DNA of 5,152 nucleotides from SZUA-320 sp041612035. GTDB lineage: Bacteria; Gemmatimonadota; Gemmatimonadetes; Gemmatimonadales; GWC2-71-9. Shown here in pieces: positions 1 to 5,152 of the stretch. Each line of letters begins with the position of its first letter. Positions within the stretch are counted from its first letter, which is position 1. The position numbers and the translations under genes were made by a program. Where the stretch lies: contig JBFILX010000172.1 in assembly GCA_041612035.1 (NCBI GenBank), positions 1 through 5,152 of the forward strand, written 5' to 3'. The notes below the pieces were generated by a model. The model was given only the letters and a program-made list of their open reading frames with translations. It ran no database searches and was not told the origin of the DNA.

Positions 1-873
1 GACCGCCTTGAGCGTGCGGCCGGGCCGCATCCCGCCGGCCAGGTCGTGGATGAGGTCCTTCATGGGGAACCCCATGGTGATCTCGTAGTTGCCGGGCTTC
101 ATCACGTGCCCGCAGACCGAGAACAGCTTGGTCCCGGTGCTCTTGGGGTTGCCCAGCGAGAGGCCCTTGTACCACTCCCCCCCGCGGGTGATGATGTGCG
201 GGACCGCGGCCAGGGTCTCCACGTTGTTGACCGTGGTGGGCATCCCGAACAGCCCCGCCTGGGCCGGGAAGGGCGGCTTGATCCGGGGGTTGCCCCGCTT
301 CCCCTCGATCGAGTTCATCAGGGCGGTCTCTTCGCCGCAGATGTAGGCGCCGGCCCCGCGGTGGATCACCATCTCGATGCGGGTCCCGCTGCCGAGCACG
401 TCGGCGCCCAGGGCCCCCTTGGCGTAGGCCTCGTCCACCGCCGCCTGCATGATGGCCAGCGGGTCGGTGAACTCGCCCCGGATGTAGATGTAGCAGACCT
501 CGGCGCCGATGGCGTAGGCGGCGATGGCGCACCCCTCGATCAGCTGGTGCGGGGTCCAGCGCATGATCTCCCGGTCCTTGAAGGTGCCGGGTTCCGACTC
601 GTCGGCGTTGCAGACCAGGTAGTGCGGCTTCCCGTCGCCCACCGGCATGAAGCTCCACTTGAGCCCGGTCGGGAACCCGGCGCCGCCCCGGCCCCGGAGC
701 CCCGAGGTCTTCACCGCCTCGGTGACCGCCGCCGGCGTCATGCCGAGGGCCTGGCGCAGGGCCTGGTAGCCGCCGCGCTCCACCCAGCCGTCGTAGGTGC
801 GGGCGCCGGCGTCGCCGAAGTGCTTGGAGAGGACGACCGTCTCGCGCGGATGGATCGGATGCGGATAGCCCAT
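1..873 (-). CDS. nuoF: NADH-quinone oxidoreductase subunit F (complex I 51-kDa subunit), 3' end cut by window
   Basis: NuoF oxidises NADH at bound FMN and passes electrons to the complex I Fe-S chain, in the cytoplasmic arm. The first 291 residues are present; the family is usually about 420-445 long. Visible motifs are the glycine-rich GRGGAGFPTGLKW at 61-73 and CNADESEPGTFKDR at 88-101, both in the FMN/NADH-binding fold. The 51-kDa signature GAGAYICGEETALMNS lies at 173-188, followed by a conserved PPFPAQAGLFG...TTVNNVETLA stretch to about 222. The C-terminal four-cysteine motif for cluster N3 would lie in the missing part and cannot be checked. The ATG is chosen because its A is also the last base of the nuoE TGA (TGATG), with a GAGG Shine-Dalgarno sequence 8 nt upstream inside nuoE. 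It is last of the visible nuo genes. The identity is secure. Confidence 0.97.
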   Translation of the reverse strand, partial: MGYPHPIHPRETVVLSKHFGDAGARTYDGWVERGGYQALRQALGMTPAAVTEAVKTSGLRGRGGAGFPTGLKWSFMPVGDGKPHYLVCNADESEPGTFKDREIMRWTPHQLIEGCAIAAYAIGAEVCYIYIRGEFTDPLAIMQAAVDEAYAKGALGADVLGSGTRIEMVIHRGAGAYICGEETALMNSIEGKRGNPRIKPPFPAQAGLFGMPTTVNNVETLAAVPHIITRGGEWYKGLSLGNPKSTGTKLFSVCGHVMKPGNYEITMGFPMKDLIHDLAGGMRPGRTLKAV

Positions 874-1391
874 CAGGCATACCTCGCGAGCAGGCCGGGC
901 ACCCGCTCCGGCGTGACGCTCTCGATGAAGTCGTCGTCGATCAGCACCGGGGTGGCGAAGCCGCAGGCCCCCAGGCACTCGACCTCGATCACGGTGAACC
1001 GCCCGTCGGGGCTGGTGGCGCCCAGTTCGCCGCACCCGGTGTGGGTCAGGAGCGCGTCCACCACGTCGGACGAGCCGCAGAGGTGGCAGGGCGAGGTGGT
1101 GCAGACCTGGATCACGTGCCGGCCCACCGGGTGCCGGTGGTACATCGTGTAGAAGGTGACGACCCCCTTCACGTAGGCCGGGGTGAGCCCCAGCACCTCG
1201 CCCACCTCCGCCATGGCCTGGGGGCTGATCCAGCCCCGGGCCTCCTGCACCATCCAGAGCGCGGGCAGCAGGCAGGCCTGCCGGGTCGGATACTTCGGAA
1301 AGAGCGCCTCGAGGCGCTCGCGGGTCTTCCCGACGAAGACCGGCTCGTAGGGGACGTCGGGGTGCCCGGCCGGGGCGGCCTGACCGCTCAT
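873..1391 (-). CDS. nuoE: NADH-quinone oxidoreductase subunit E (complex I 24-kDa subunit)
   Basis: NuoE is the small [2Fe-2S] (cluster N1a) protein that sits against NuoF in the NADH-dehydrogenase module of complex I. The protein is 172 residues, within the usual 150-220 range. It has a thioredoxin-like fold, and all four cluster ligands are visible as C97-x4-C102 (CTTSPC) and C139-x3-C143 (CLGAC). The helical N-terminal part (about 23-75) has the typical YPTRQACLLPALWMVQEARGW-like run. The frame stays open far upstream into nuoD, but that is antiphase noise. The ATG at 1391-1389 is preferred because it overlaps the nuoD stop as ATGA and has a purine-rich GGGAGAG upstream. The sequence directly after the start (residues 2-20) is poorly conserved and proline/alanine-rich. 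The gene ends 1 nt into nuoF. Confidence 0.97.
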   Translation of the reverse strand: MSGQAAPAGHPDVPYEPVFVGKTRERLEALFPKYPTRQACLLPALWMVQEARGWISPQAMAEVGEVLGLTPAYVKGVVTFYTMYHRHPVGRHVIQVCTTSPCHLCGSSDVVDALLTHTGCGELGATSPDGRFTVIEVECLGACGFATPVLIDDDFIESVTPERVPGLLARYA

Positions 1392-2686
1392 CGGTCGATC
1401 TCTCCCATGACGATGTCCACGCTGGCGTTGATCGCGATCACGTCCGACAGGAGCACCCCCTCGCACAGCTTGGGGAGGCAGGCCAGGTTGATGAACGAGG
1501 GCGGCCGGATCCGCCAGCGCACCGGTTTGGCGGTGCCGTCCGACACGAAGTAGTAGCCCAGCTCGCCCTTGGGGTTCTCGATGCCGAGGTAGGCCTCGCC
1601 CGGCGGCGCCGGGACCCCGTCCATGACCTGCTTGAAGTGGAAGATCATGGCCTCCATGTCGCTCATCGCGCGGCGCTTGGCCGGGAGGATGACCCGCGGA
1701 TCGTCCACGTTGATCGGGGCCCCCTTGAGCCCGGCCAGCCGGTCGAGCGCCTGCTCCAGGATCCGCACCGACTGGGCCATCTCCTCGAGCCGCACCAGGT
1801 ACCGGTCGTAGATGTCGCCGTGCTCTCCCACCGGGACGTCGAAGTCGTACGTCTCGTAGTCGAGATAGGGCCGGTCCTTGCGGACGTCGTAGTCGACCCC
1901 GCTGGCCCGGAGCATCGGGCCGGACAGCGAGTAGTTGATCGCCTCCTCCGCGCTGATCGCCCCCACCCCCTGGGTCCGCCCGCACCAGATGGCGTTCCGG
2001 GTGAGCATGGCGTCCACCTCGCGCAGGGTGGCCGGGAAGGTGCGGCAGAAGTCCCGCAGGCCGTCCTCCCAGCCCTCGGGCACGTCGGCCATCATCCCGC
2101 CGACCCGGGTGAGGCTGGTGGTGAGCCGGGCGCCGGTCCAGGCCTCCTGCAGGTTGTACACCCGCTCCCGCTCGTTGAACGACCAGAGGAAGGGGGTGAA
2201 CGCCCCCAGGTCGATCCCGGTGGTGCCCAGCCAGACCAGGTGGGAGATGATGCGCGACATCTCGCAGGCGATCACCCGGAGCACGGTGCACCGCTCCGTG
2301 ATCGTGATCCCCATCAGCTTCTCGGCCGCCATCGCCAGGCAGACGTTGTTGGCCATCGGCGACAGGTAGTCGGTCCGGTCGGTCAGCGGGATGATCTGGT
2401 TGTAGTGCCGGTACTCGCCCAGCTTCTCGAAGCCGGAGTGCAGGTACCCCACGTGGGGAATGACCCGGCGGACCACCTCGCCGTCGAGCTCCACCACCAG
2501 CCGCAGCACCCCGTGGGTGGCCGGGTGCTGGGGCCCGATGTTCACCAGCATGTGCTCCTCGCCCGTGGCCATCACGTCCCGGGCCGCCTCGTAGGCGCGC
2601 CGGACGCCGAGCGGCACCCGGACCGGACGGCCCTGGGCGTCGAGTCCCGGGGTGGCGAGCTCGAGCTCGACGGTGCGGGGGCTCAC
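1388..2686 (-). CDS. nuoD: NADH-quinone oxidoreductase subunit D (complex I 49-kDa subunit), GTG start
   Basis: NuoD forms much of the quinone-binding chamber of complex I, next to NuoB and cluster N2, and is related to the large subunit of NiFe hydrogenases. With the GTG start it has 432 residues, slightly longer than the usual 390-420. The family core begins at NIGPQHPATHGVLRL (49-63) and contains H54 and H58. The quinone-contact tyrosine lies in DYLSP (Y107), and the family C-terminus VMGEIDR is intact. The hydrogenase-type cysteine ligands are absent, as expected for NuoD. The GTG overlaps the nuoC stop (GTGA) and has GGGGAG 7 nt upstream at 2699-2694, so it is favoured. The alternative ATG at 2572 (residue 39) would give 394 residues but leave a gap of about 110 nt after nuoC. 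This nuoD is separate from nuoC, unlike the fused NuoCD of enterobacteria. Confidence 0.96.
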   Translation of the reverse strand: MSPRTVELELATPGLDAQGRPVRVPLGVRRAYEAARDVMATGEEHMLVNIGPQHPATHGVLRLVVELDGEVVRRVIPHVGYLHSGFEKLGEYRHYNQIIPLTDRTDYLSPMANNVCLAMAAEKLMGITITERCTVLRVIACEMSRIISHLVWLGTTGIDLGAFTPFLWSFNERERVYNLQEAWTGARLTTSLTRVGGMMADVPEGWEDGLRDFCRTFPATLREVDAMLTRNAIWCGRTQGVGAISAEEAINYSLSGPMLRASGVDYDVRKDRPYLDYETYDFDVPVGEHGDIYDRYLVRLEEMAQSVRILEQALDRLAGLKGAPINVDDPRVILPAKRRAMSDMEAMIFHFKQVMDGVPAPPGEAYLGIENPKGELGYYFVSDGTAKPVRWRIRPPSFINLACLPKLCEGVLLSDVIAINASVDIVMGEIDR

Positions 2687-3300
2687 GGCACCGCTCCCCG
2701 CTCGCCCCGCTGCAGCCGTTCCCGCACGTCGGCCGGCAGGTCGTCGAACGCCTCGGCGATGGAAAGCTCCTCCAGCGAGTAGTGGGCCTCGGGGTTGGCG
2801 GCCAGCGCCTGGCGGGTCTGCTCGGCCCGGCTGTAGTGGCCCCGGAGCGGGAAGTCCTTCCGGAGGGGGTGGCCCTCCCGGTAGGTCTCCCACATGAGGA
2901 TGCGCCGCAGGTCGGGGTGGCCCGGGAAGTCGACCCCGAAGAGGTCGTACACCTCGCGCTCCATCCAGTCGGCGCCCTTCCAGAGGTCGTAGACCGAGGG
3001 CACCGACAGGGGCTCCGCCTTGTCGAGCGGGACCTTGACCCGGAGGTCCACCCGGCGGGCCAGGGCGCGGAGCTGGTAGACCACCTCCAGCGGCTGCTCC
3101 GGGTCGCGGTAGTCCACCGCGGTCAGGTCGGTCAGGTAGTCGAACCGCTGCTCGGGGTCGTCGCGCAGCCAGGCCAGGACCTCGTGGGTGCGGTCCCGGT
3201 CCACCCAGACGATGGTGTCGCCGCAGCTCTCGCCCCGGCGCAGGACGGCGGGGCCGAACCGGGCCGCGAGCGCGTCGGCGGACGCCCGGGCGCCGCTCAT
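2683..3300 (-). CDS. nuoC: NADH-quinone oxidoreductase subunit C (complex I 30-kDa subunit)
   Basis: NuoC is a cofactor-free structural subunit of the connecting module. It packs on NuoD and helps assemble the arm that leads to quinone. The protein has 205 residues, typical for an unfused NuoC. The N-terminal alpha/beta domain (about 10-90) includes the family's FDYLTDLTAVDY run (53-64). The 30-kDa signature follows: EREVYDLFGVDFPGHPDLRRIL (114-135, with E114, R115, E116, Y118, D119, F121, G122) and G-x-PLRKDFP (143-151). The last 50 or so residues are charged and less conserved. The ATG overlaps the nuoB stop as ATGA. No good Shine-Dalgarno sequence is seen before it, so its translation probably depends on ribosomes finishing nuoB. 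The stop overlaps the nuoD GTG. Confidence 0.96.
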   Translation of the reverse strand: MSGARASADALAARFGPAVLRRGESCGDTIVWVDRDRTHEVLAWLRDDPEQRFDYLTDLTAVDYRDPEQPLEVVYQLRALARRVDLRVKVPLDKAEPLSVPSVYDLWKGADWMEREVYDLFGVDFPGHPDLRRILMWETYREGHPLRKDFPLRGHYSRAEQTRQALAANPEAHYSLEELSIAEAFDDLPADVRERLQRGERGAVP

Positions 3301-3923
3301 GCCGACCGGGTCTGGTGCACCGAGTTGCCGAAGGGCTCGGAGACCTCGTCGATCGTCTCCGGCGGGAGGAAGAGGCCGTCGGGCCGCACCAGGAACTCCT
3401 GGCGCAGGGTGGGATCGGTGAAGCGCTCGCCCCGGATCTTCTTCTGGAGCAGCATGATCCCGTACATCAGCCCCTCGGGCCGGGGCGGGCAGCCGGGCAC
3501 GTAGACGTCCACCGGGATGATGGTGTCGATCCCCTGCACCATGGCGTAGGTGTCGAAGATCCCGCCGGTCGAGGCGCAGGCCCCCATCGAGATGGCCCAC
3601 TTGGGCTGCGGCATCTGGTCCCAGATCCGGCGGATCACGGGGGCCAGCTTGAAGGGCAGCCGGCCGGCGCAGATCAGGACGTCGGCCTGGCGGGGCGAGA
3701 AGCTCATCCGCTCCATGCCGAAGCGGGCCAGGTCGAAGCGGCTCGCCGCCGTGGCCATGAACTCGATGGCGCAGCAGGCGGTCCCGAAGGGCATCGGCCA
3801 CAGCGAGTTGGACCGGGCCCAGTTGGACAGGAAGTCGAGCTTGGTGGTGATGAAGTTGGGGGAGACGCCGCTCAGGACCTGGGCCTCGGCGTCGGCTCCC
3901 TCGTCGCGCGCGGTCAGTCCCAT
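3297..3923 (-). CDS. nuoB: NADH-quinone oxidoreductase subunit B (complex I PSST/20-kDa subunit)
   Basis: NuoB holds [4Fe-4S] cluster N2, the last Fe-S centre before quinone, at the interface with NuoD and the membrane arm. The protein has 208 residues. All four N2 ligands are visible: adjacent C50 and C51 (GTACCAIEFM), C116 (SMGACAS) and C145 (VPGCPPRPE). The segment ADVLICAGRLPFKLAP (80-95) has the AGRL form that I recall from Thermus-type NuoB rather than the GTVT form common in proteobacteria. C85, in this stretch, is an extra cysteine not expected to be a ligand. The ATG lies inside the end of nuoA, giving a 10-nt overlap, with a GGGGGG run 7 nt upstream as a possible ribosome site. It is clearly intact and functional by all visible criteria. 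Confidence 0.97.
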   Translation of the reverse strand: MGLTARDEGADAEAQVLSGVSPNFITTKLDFLSNWARSNSLWPMPFGTACCAIEFMATAASRFDLARFGMERMSFSPRQADVLICAGRLPFKLAPVIRRIWDQMPQPKWAISMGACASTGGIFDTYAMVQGIDTIIPVDVYVPGCPPRPEGLMYGIMLLQKKIRGERFTDPTLRQEFLVRPDGLFLPPETIDEVSEPFGNSVHQTRSA

Positions 3924-4279
3924 TCCAGTGCCCCCCGCTTCCAGACGTAGACGTAGCCGATGGCCAGGATCGCCACGAAGACGAACATCTCGAGCACCAG
4001 GAGACCGGCCATGCCCGGCAGCTGGCGGAAGCCGGCCGCCCACGGGATCATGAACACGGTCTCGATGTCGAAGATGATGAACAGCATCGCGACCAGGTAG
4101 AACTTCACCGAAAACCGCTCCCGGGCCGTGCCCAGCACCGGCATGCCCGACTCGTAGGGCGCCGACTTCACGGGCGTCCGCCGGTAGGACGAGAGCAGGT
4201 GGGACACGCCCAGCATCAGCACCGCGTTCGCGACCACGAACGCTGCCAGGAGGAGGAGCGGCAGGTACTCTTTCAGCAT
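3914..4279 (-). CDS. nuoA: NADH-quinone oxidoreductase subunit A (complex I membrane subunit, ND3-like)
   Basis: NuoA is a small integral membrane subunit (mitochondrial ND3 family) at the junction of the membrane and peripheral arms, near the quinone tunnel. The protein is 121 residues, the usual size. Three hydrophobic helices are visible at about 6-28, 58-80 and 90-112. The loop between helices 1 and 2 carries the family motif YESG (42-45). The conserved RFSVKFYLVAMLFIIFDIE stretch (55-73) leads into helix 2, with acidic D71 and E73 in FDIE, and helix 3 has a buried glutamate (E97). The ATG at 4279-4277 has a GAGG 4 nt upstream (4287-4284). The frame is open further upstream, but that extension is arginine/proline-rich with no family similarity and runs across the promoter region. 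It is the first gene of the operon and is divergent from dcd. Confidence 0.96.
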   Translation of the reverse strand: MLKEYLPLLLLAAFVVANAVLMLGVSHLLSSYRRTPVKSAPYESGMPVLGTARERFSVKFYLVAMLFIIFDIETVFMIPWAAGFRQLPGMAGLLVLEMFVFVAILAIGYVYVWKRGALEWD

Positions 4280-4283
4280 GCGG

Positions 4284-4287
4284 CCTC
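4284..4287 (-). promoter_or_regulatory. Ribosome binding site of nuoA
   Basis: GAGG lies 4 nt before the nuoA ATG. The spacing is short, but it is the only Shine-Dalgarno-like sequence near this start and supports it over the longer upstream reading. The dcd start has the same CCGAGG core with the same spacing. Confidence 0.55.
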
Positions 4288-4318
4288 GGCAGACCGGGTG
4301 CGGTGCGAAAGCGCCGGA

Positions 4319-4347
4319 AAGTAACACCGGCGGGGCGGCGGGTTCAA
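4319..4347 (-). promoter_or_regulatory. Candidate promoter of the nuo operon
   Basis: On the minus strand, TTGAAC (4347-4342) resembles a -35 box. After 16-17 nt comes the AT-rich TGTTACTTTC (4326-4317), which could hold a weak -10. The leader to nuoA would then be about 30-35 nt. The -35 match is moderate and the -10 match poor, so this is a prediction. The position fits, because this is one of only two AT-rich patches between nuoA and dcd. Confidence 0.35.
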
Positions 4348-4352
4348 CCCGC
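4338..4352. repeat. Perfect 15-bp dyad, possible operator in the nuoA-dcd divergent region
   Basis: GCGGGTT-C-AACCCGC is a perfect 7-bp inverted repeat around one central base. It lies 58 bp upstream of nuoA and overlaps the putative nuoA -35 box. A one-base centre suits a dimeric DNA-binding protein better than an RNA hairpin, although a 5-bp stem with a 5-nt loop is possible. No regulator gene is visible in the window, so the binding protein is unknown. Confidence 0.4.
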
Positions 4353-4380
4353 GACCGGCCGCGCAACGCCCTGCGGTCGC

Positions 4381-4388
4381 TATATTTA
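4381..4388 (+). promoter_or_regulatory. Candidate -10 element of the dcd promoter
   Basis: TATATTTA is the most AT-rich spot in the window and stands alone in GC-rich sequence 80 bp upstream of dcd. TATATT matches 5 of 6 bases of the TATAAT consensus. The full octamer also matches 5 of the 6 defined bases of the Bacteroidota-type TAnnTTTG element. No convincing -35 box is seen at the usual distance. Transcription would start near 4392-4396, giving a leader of about 75 nt. The reverse complement is also AT-rich, so some use toward nuoA cannot be excluded. Confidence 0.5.
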
Positions 4389-4459
4389 CCGGCACCGCAC
4401 CCGCCAGGTTCCCTGTGGTCCCACCGGTGCGCGGGCCCGTGACCCGCCACCCAGGCCCC

Positions 4460-4463
4460 GAGG
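4460..4463 (+). promoter_or_regulatory. Ribosome binding site of dcd
   Basis: GAGG sits 4 nt before the dcd ATG. It supports this start, which also gives exactly the family N-terminus (MSIKSDRWIRRMA). In-frame codons upstream encode an arginine/proline-rich stretch unlike the family. Confidence 0.6.
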
Positions 4464-4467
4464 CGTC

Positions 4468-5046
4468 ATGAGCATCAAGTCCGACCGCTGGATCCGCCGG
4501 ATGGCCCGCGAGCACCGCATGATCGACCCGTTCGTGGACGGCCAGGTCCGCGAGGCCGACGCCGCCGGCCGCAAGGTGATCTCCTACGGGGTCTCGTCCT
4601 ACGGCTACGACATGCGGGTGGCCCCGGAGTTCAAGATCTTCACCAACGTGCTCTCCGCCGTGGTGGACCCCAAGGCGTTCGACGCCAAGAGCTTCGTGGA
4701 GTTCGAGGGCCCGGTCTGCATCGTCCCGCCCAACAGCTTCGCCCTGGCCCGCAGCGTGGAGTACTTCCGGATTCCCCGCAACGTGCTCACCATCTGCGTG
4801 GGCAAGAGCACCTATGCCCGGTGCGGCATCATCACCAACGTCACCCCGTTCGAGCCCGAGTGGGAGGGGCACGTCACCCTGGAGATCAGCAACACCACCC
4901 CCCTGCCGGCCCGGATCTACGCCGACGAGGGAATCTGCCAGGTGCTGTTCTTCGAGGCCGACGCGGACGACGTCTGCGAGGTGTCCTACCGGGACAAGGC
5001 CGGGAAGTACCAGGCCCCGCGGGGCGTCACCCGGCCCCGGCTCTGA
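4468..5046 (+). CDS. dcd: dCTP deaminase
   Basis: Dcd deaminates dCTP to dUTP in the cytoplasm; a dUTPase then makes dUMP for thymidylate synthesis. The protein has 192 residues, normal for the family, in the trimeric dUTPase-like fold. Visible motifs are ISYGVSSYGYDMR (38-50), PPNSFALARSVEYFRIP (87-103), the active-site loop GKSTYARCGI (112-121, with S114 and R118) and HVTLEISNT (135-143). E139 aligns with the catalytic glutamate E138 of E. coli Dcd. The loop is GKST rather than the GRSS of E. coli. As far as I recall, this form and the MSIKSD start are typical of the Pseudomonas-like Dcd group. A bifunctional deaminase/dUTPase is possible in principle, but this subgroup is normally annotated as deaminase only. 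The gene is divergent from nuoA and convergent with the next gene. Its base composition matches its neighbours, so there is no sign of transfer. Confidence 0.96.
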   Translation: MSIKSDRWIRRMAREHRMIDPFVDGQVREADAAGRKVISYGVSSYGYDMRVAPEFKIFTNVLSAVVDPKAFDAKSFVEFEGPVCIVPPNSFALARSVEYFRIPRNVLTICVGKSTYARCGIITNVTPFEPEWEGHVTLEISNTTPLPARIYADEGICQVLFFEADADDVCEVSYRDKAGKYQAPRGVTRPRL

Positions 5047-5074
5047 CCGCGGCGGCTAGCCGGTGCCGCCGCGG
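5047..5074. terminator. GC-rich hairpin between convergent genes, possible bidirectional terminator
   Basis: CCGCGGCGGC (5047-5056) and GCCGCCGCGG (5065-5074) form a perfect 10-bp, all-GC stem around an 8-nt loop. The stem starts at the first base after the dcd stop codon. No T-tract follows on either strand, so it is not a classical intrinsic terminator. Such hairpins can still stop transcription or protect 3' ends in GC-rich genomes. It also spans the last codons and stop of the gene on the other strand. Confidence 0.5.
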
Positions 5075-5152
5075 CCCGCGGGCTCCCGCTCCGCGAGGGA
5101 GGCGGCCAGGTAGTCGCGGTTGAGCCGCGCGATGGTCTCCAGCGGGATCTCC
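5056..5152 (-). CDS. C-terminal end of an unidentified protein, cut by window edge
   Basis: Only the last 31 codons and the TAG stop (5058-5056) are in the window. They read EIPLETIARLNRDYLAASLAE, followed by a short polar tail, EREPAGRGGTG. Every sense codon ends in G or C, as in the surrounding true genes, and the IPLETIARLNRDYLAASL part looks like an amphipathic helix, so this is probably real coding sequence. The gene converges on dcd with only 9 bp between the stops. I do not recognise the family. An E-I-P-L ending recalls the C-terminus of some phosphofructokinases, but that is far too little to name it. Confidence 0.6.
   Translation of the reverse strand, partial: EIPLETIARLNRDYLAASLAEREPAGRGGTG

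Noticed and set aside
46..1152. Long plus-strand open frame opposite nuoF and nuoE
   Set aside because: It runs antisense to two clear complex I genes and encodes a histidine-, glycine- and proline-rich string with no family features. GC-rich coding DNA routinely leaves such open frames on the other strand.
1637..2782. 381-codon plus-strand open frame opposite nuoD
   Set aside because: It is antisense to strongly conserved nuoD and has low-complexity HPDG-rich content. It is explained by codon bias in nuoD.
3315..3950. Plus-strand open frame opposite nuoB
   Set aside because: It is a shadow of nuoB with no recognisable domain and no credible ribosome site.
4338..4354. GGGTTCAACCC resembling a tRNA T-arm
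   Set aside because: With the TTCAA placed as a T-loop, the stem fails at the second pair, and no acceptor, D or anticodon arms can be drawn around it.
4391..4430. Possible leader structure upstream of dcd (GCACCG pairing with CGGTGC; palindrome CACCGGTG)
   Set aside because: A 6-bp pairing with a 27-nt loop and a short palindrome are expected by chance at this GC content. No riboswitch-like core is visible.
4273..4872. Minus-strand open frame opposite dcd, running through the divergent promoter region
   Set aside because: The composition is that of an antisense shadow. It would read across the nuo promoter region, and dcd on the other strand is unambiguous.
1..5152. Search for mobile elements, CRISPR repeats, attachment sites, toxin-antitoxin or defence genes
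   Set aside because: Nothing of this kind was seen. The window is almost fully occupied by conserved housekeeping genes with uniform composition.

Overview
This window is very GC-rich (by eye about two-thirds G+C or more, with codon third positions almost all G or C). It holds an ordinary housekeeping locus. On the minus strand is the proximal part of a respiratory complex I (NADH:quinone oxidoreductase) operon, transcribed right to left as nuoA-nuoB-nuoC-nuoD-nuoE-nuoF. nuoF is cut by the left edge. nuoC and nuoD are separate genes, unlike the fused nuoCD of Escherichia coli.

Layout. Positions 1-873 hold nuoF (partial), 873-1391 nuoE, 1388-2686 nuoD, 2683-3300 nuoC, 3297-3923 nuoB and 3914-4279 nuoA. 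Every junction between these genes overlaps (10, 4, 4, 4 and 1 nt from A/B to E/F), which suggests one transcript with strong translational coupling. A 188-bp divergent intergenic region (4280-4467) carries candidate promoters for both directions and a perfect 15-bp dyad. dcd (dCTP deaminase) follows on the plus strand at 4468-5046. A perfect 10-bp GC hairpin begins at the first base after the dcd stop. It overlaps the end of a convergent minus-strand gene, of which only the last 31 codons are visible (5056-5152).

How the genes work together. NuoE and NuoF belong to the NADH-oxidising module (FMN and the first Fe-S clusters). NuoB, NuoC and NuoD belong to the connecting module that carries electrons to cluster N2 and quinone. 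NuoA is a membrane subunit next to the quinone chamber. The rest of the complex (NuoG to NuoN) presumably lies beyond the left edge. Dcd makes dUTP for thymidylate synthesis and has no known functional link to complex I.

Organism. This is an aerobic or respiring high-GC bacterium. The unfused nuoC/nuoD, a NuoB resembling the Thermus type, and a dcd promoter element resembling the Bacteroidota type would fit a phylum such as Gemmatimonadota. That assignment is an inference with low to moderate confidence. I found no mobile element, CRISPR array, RNA gene or defence system, and no evidence of a new biological system; the points worth a second look are regulatory and structural details.
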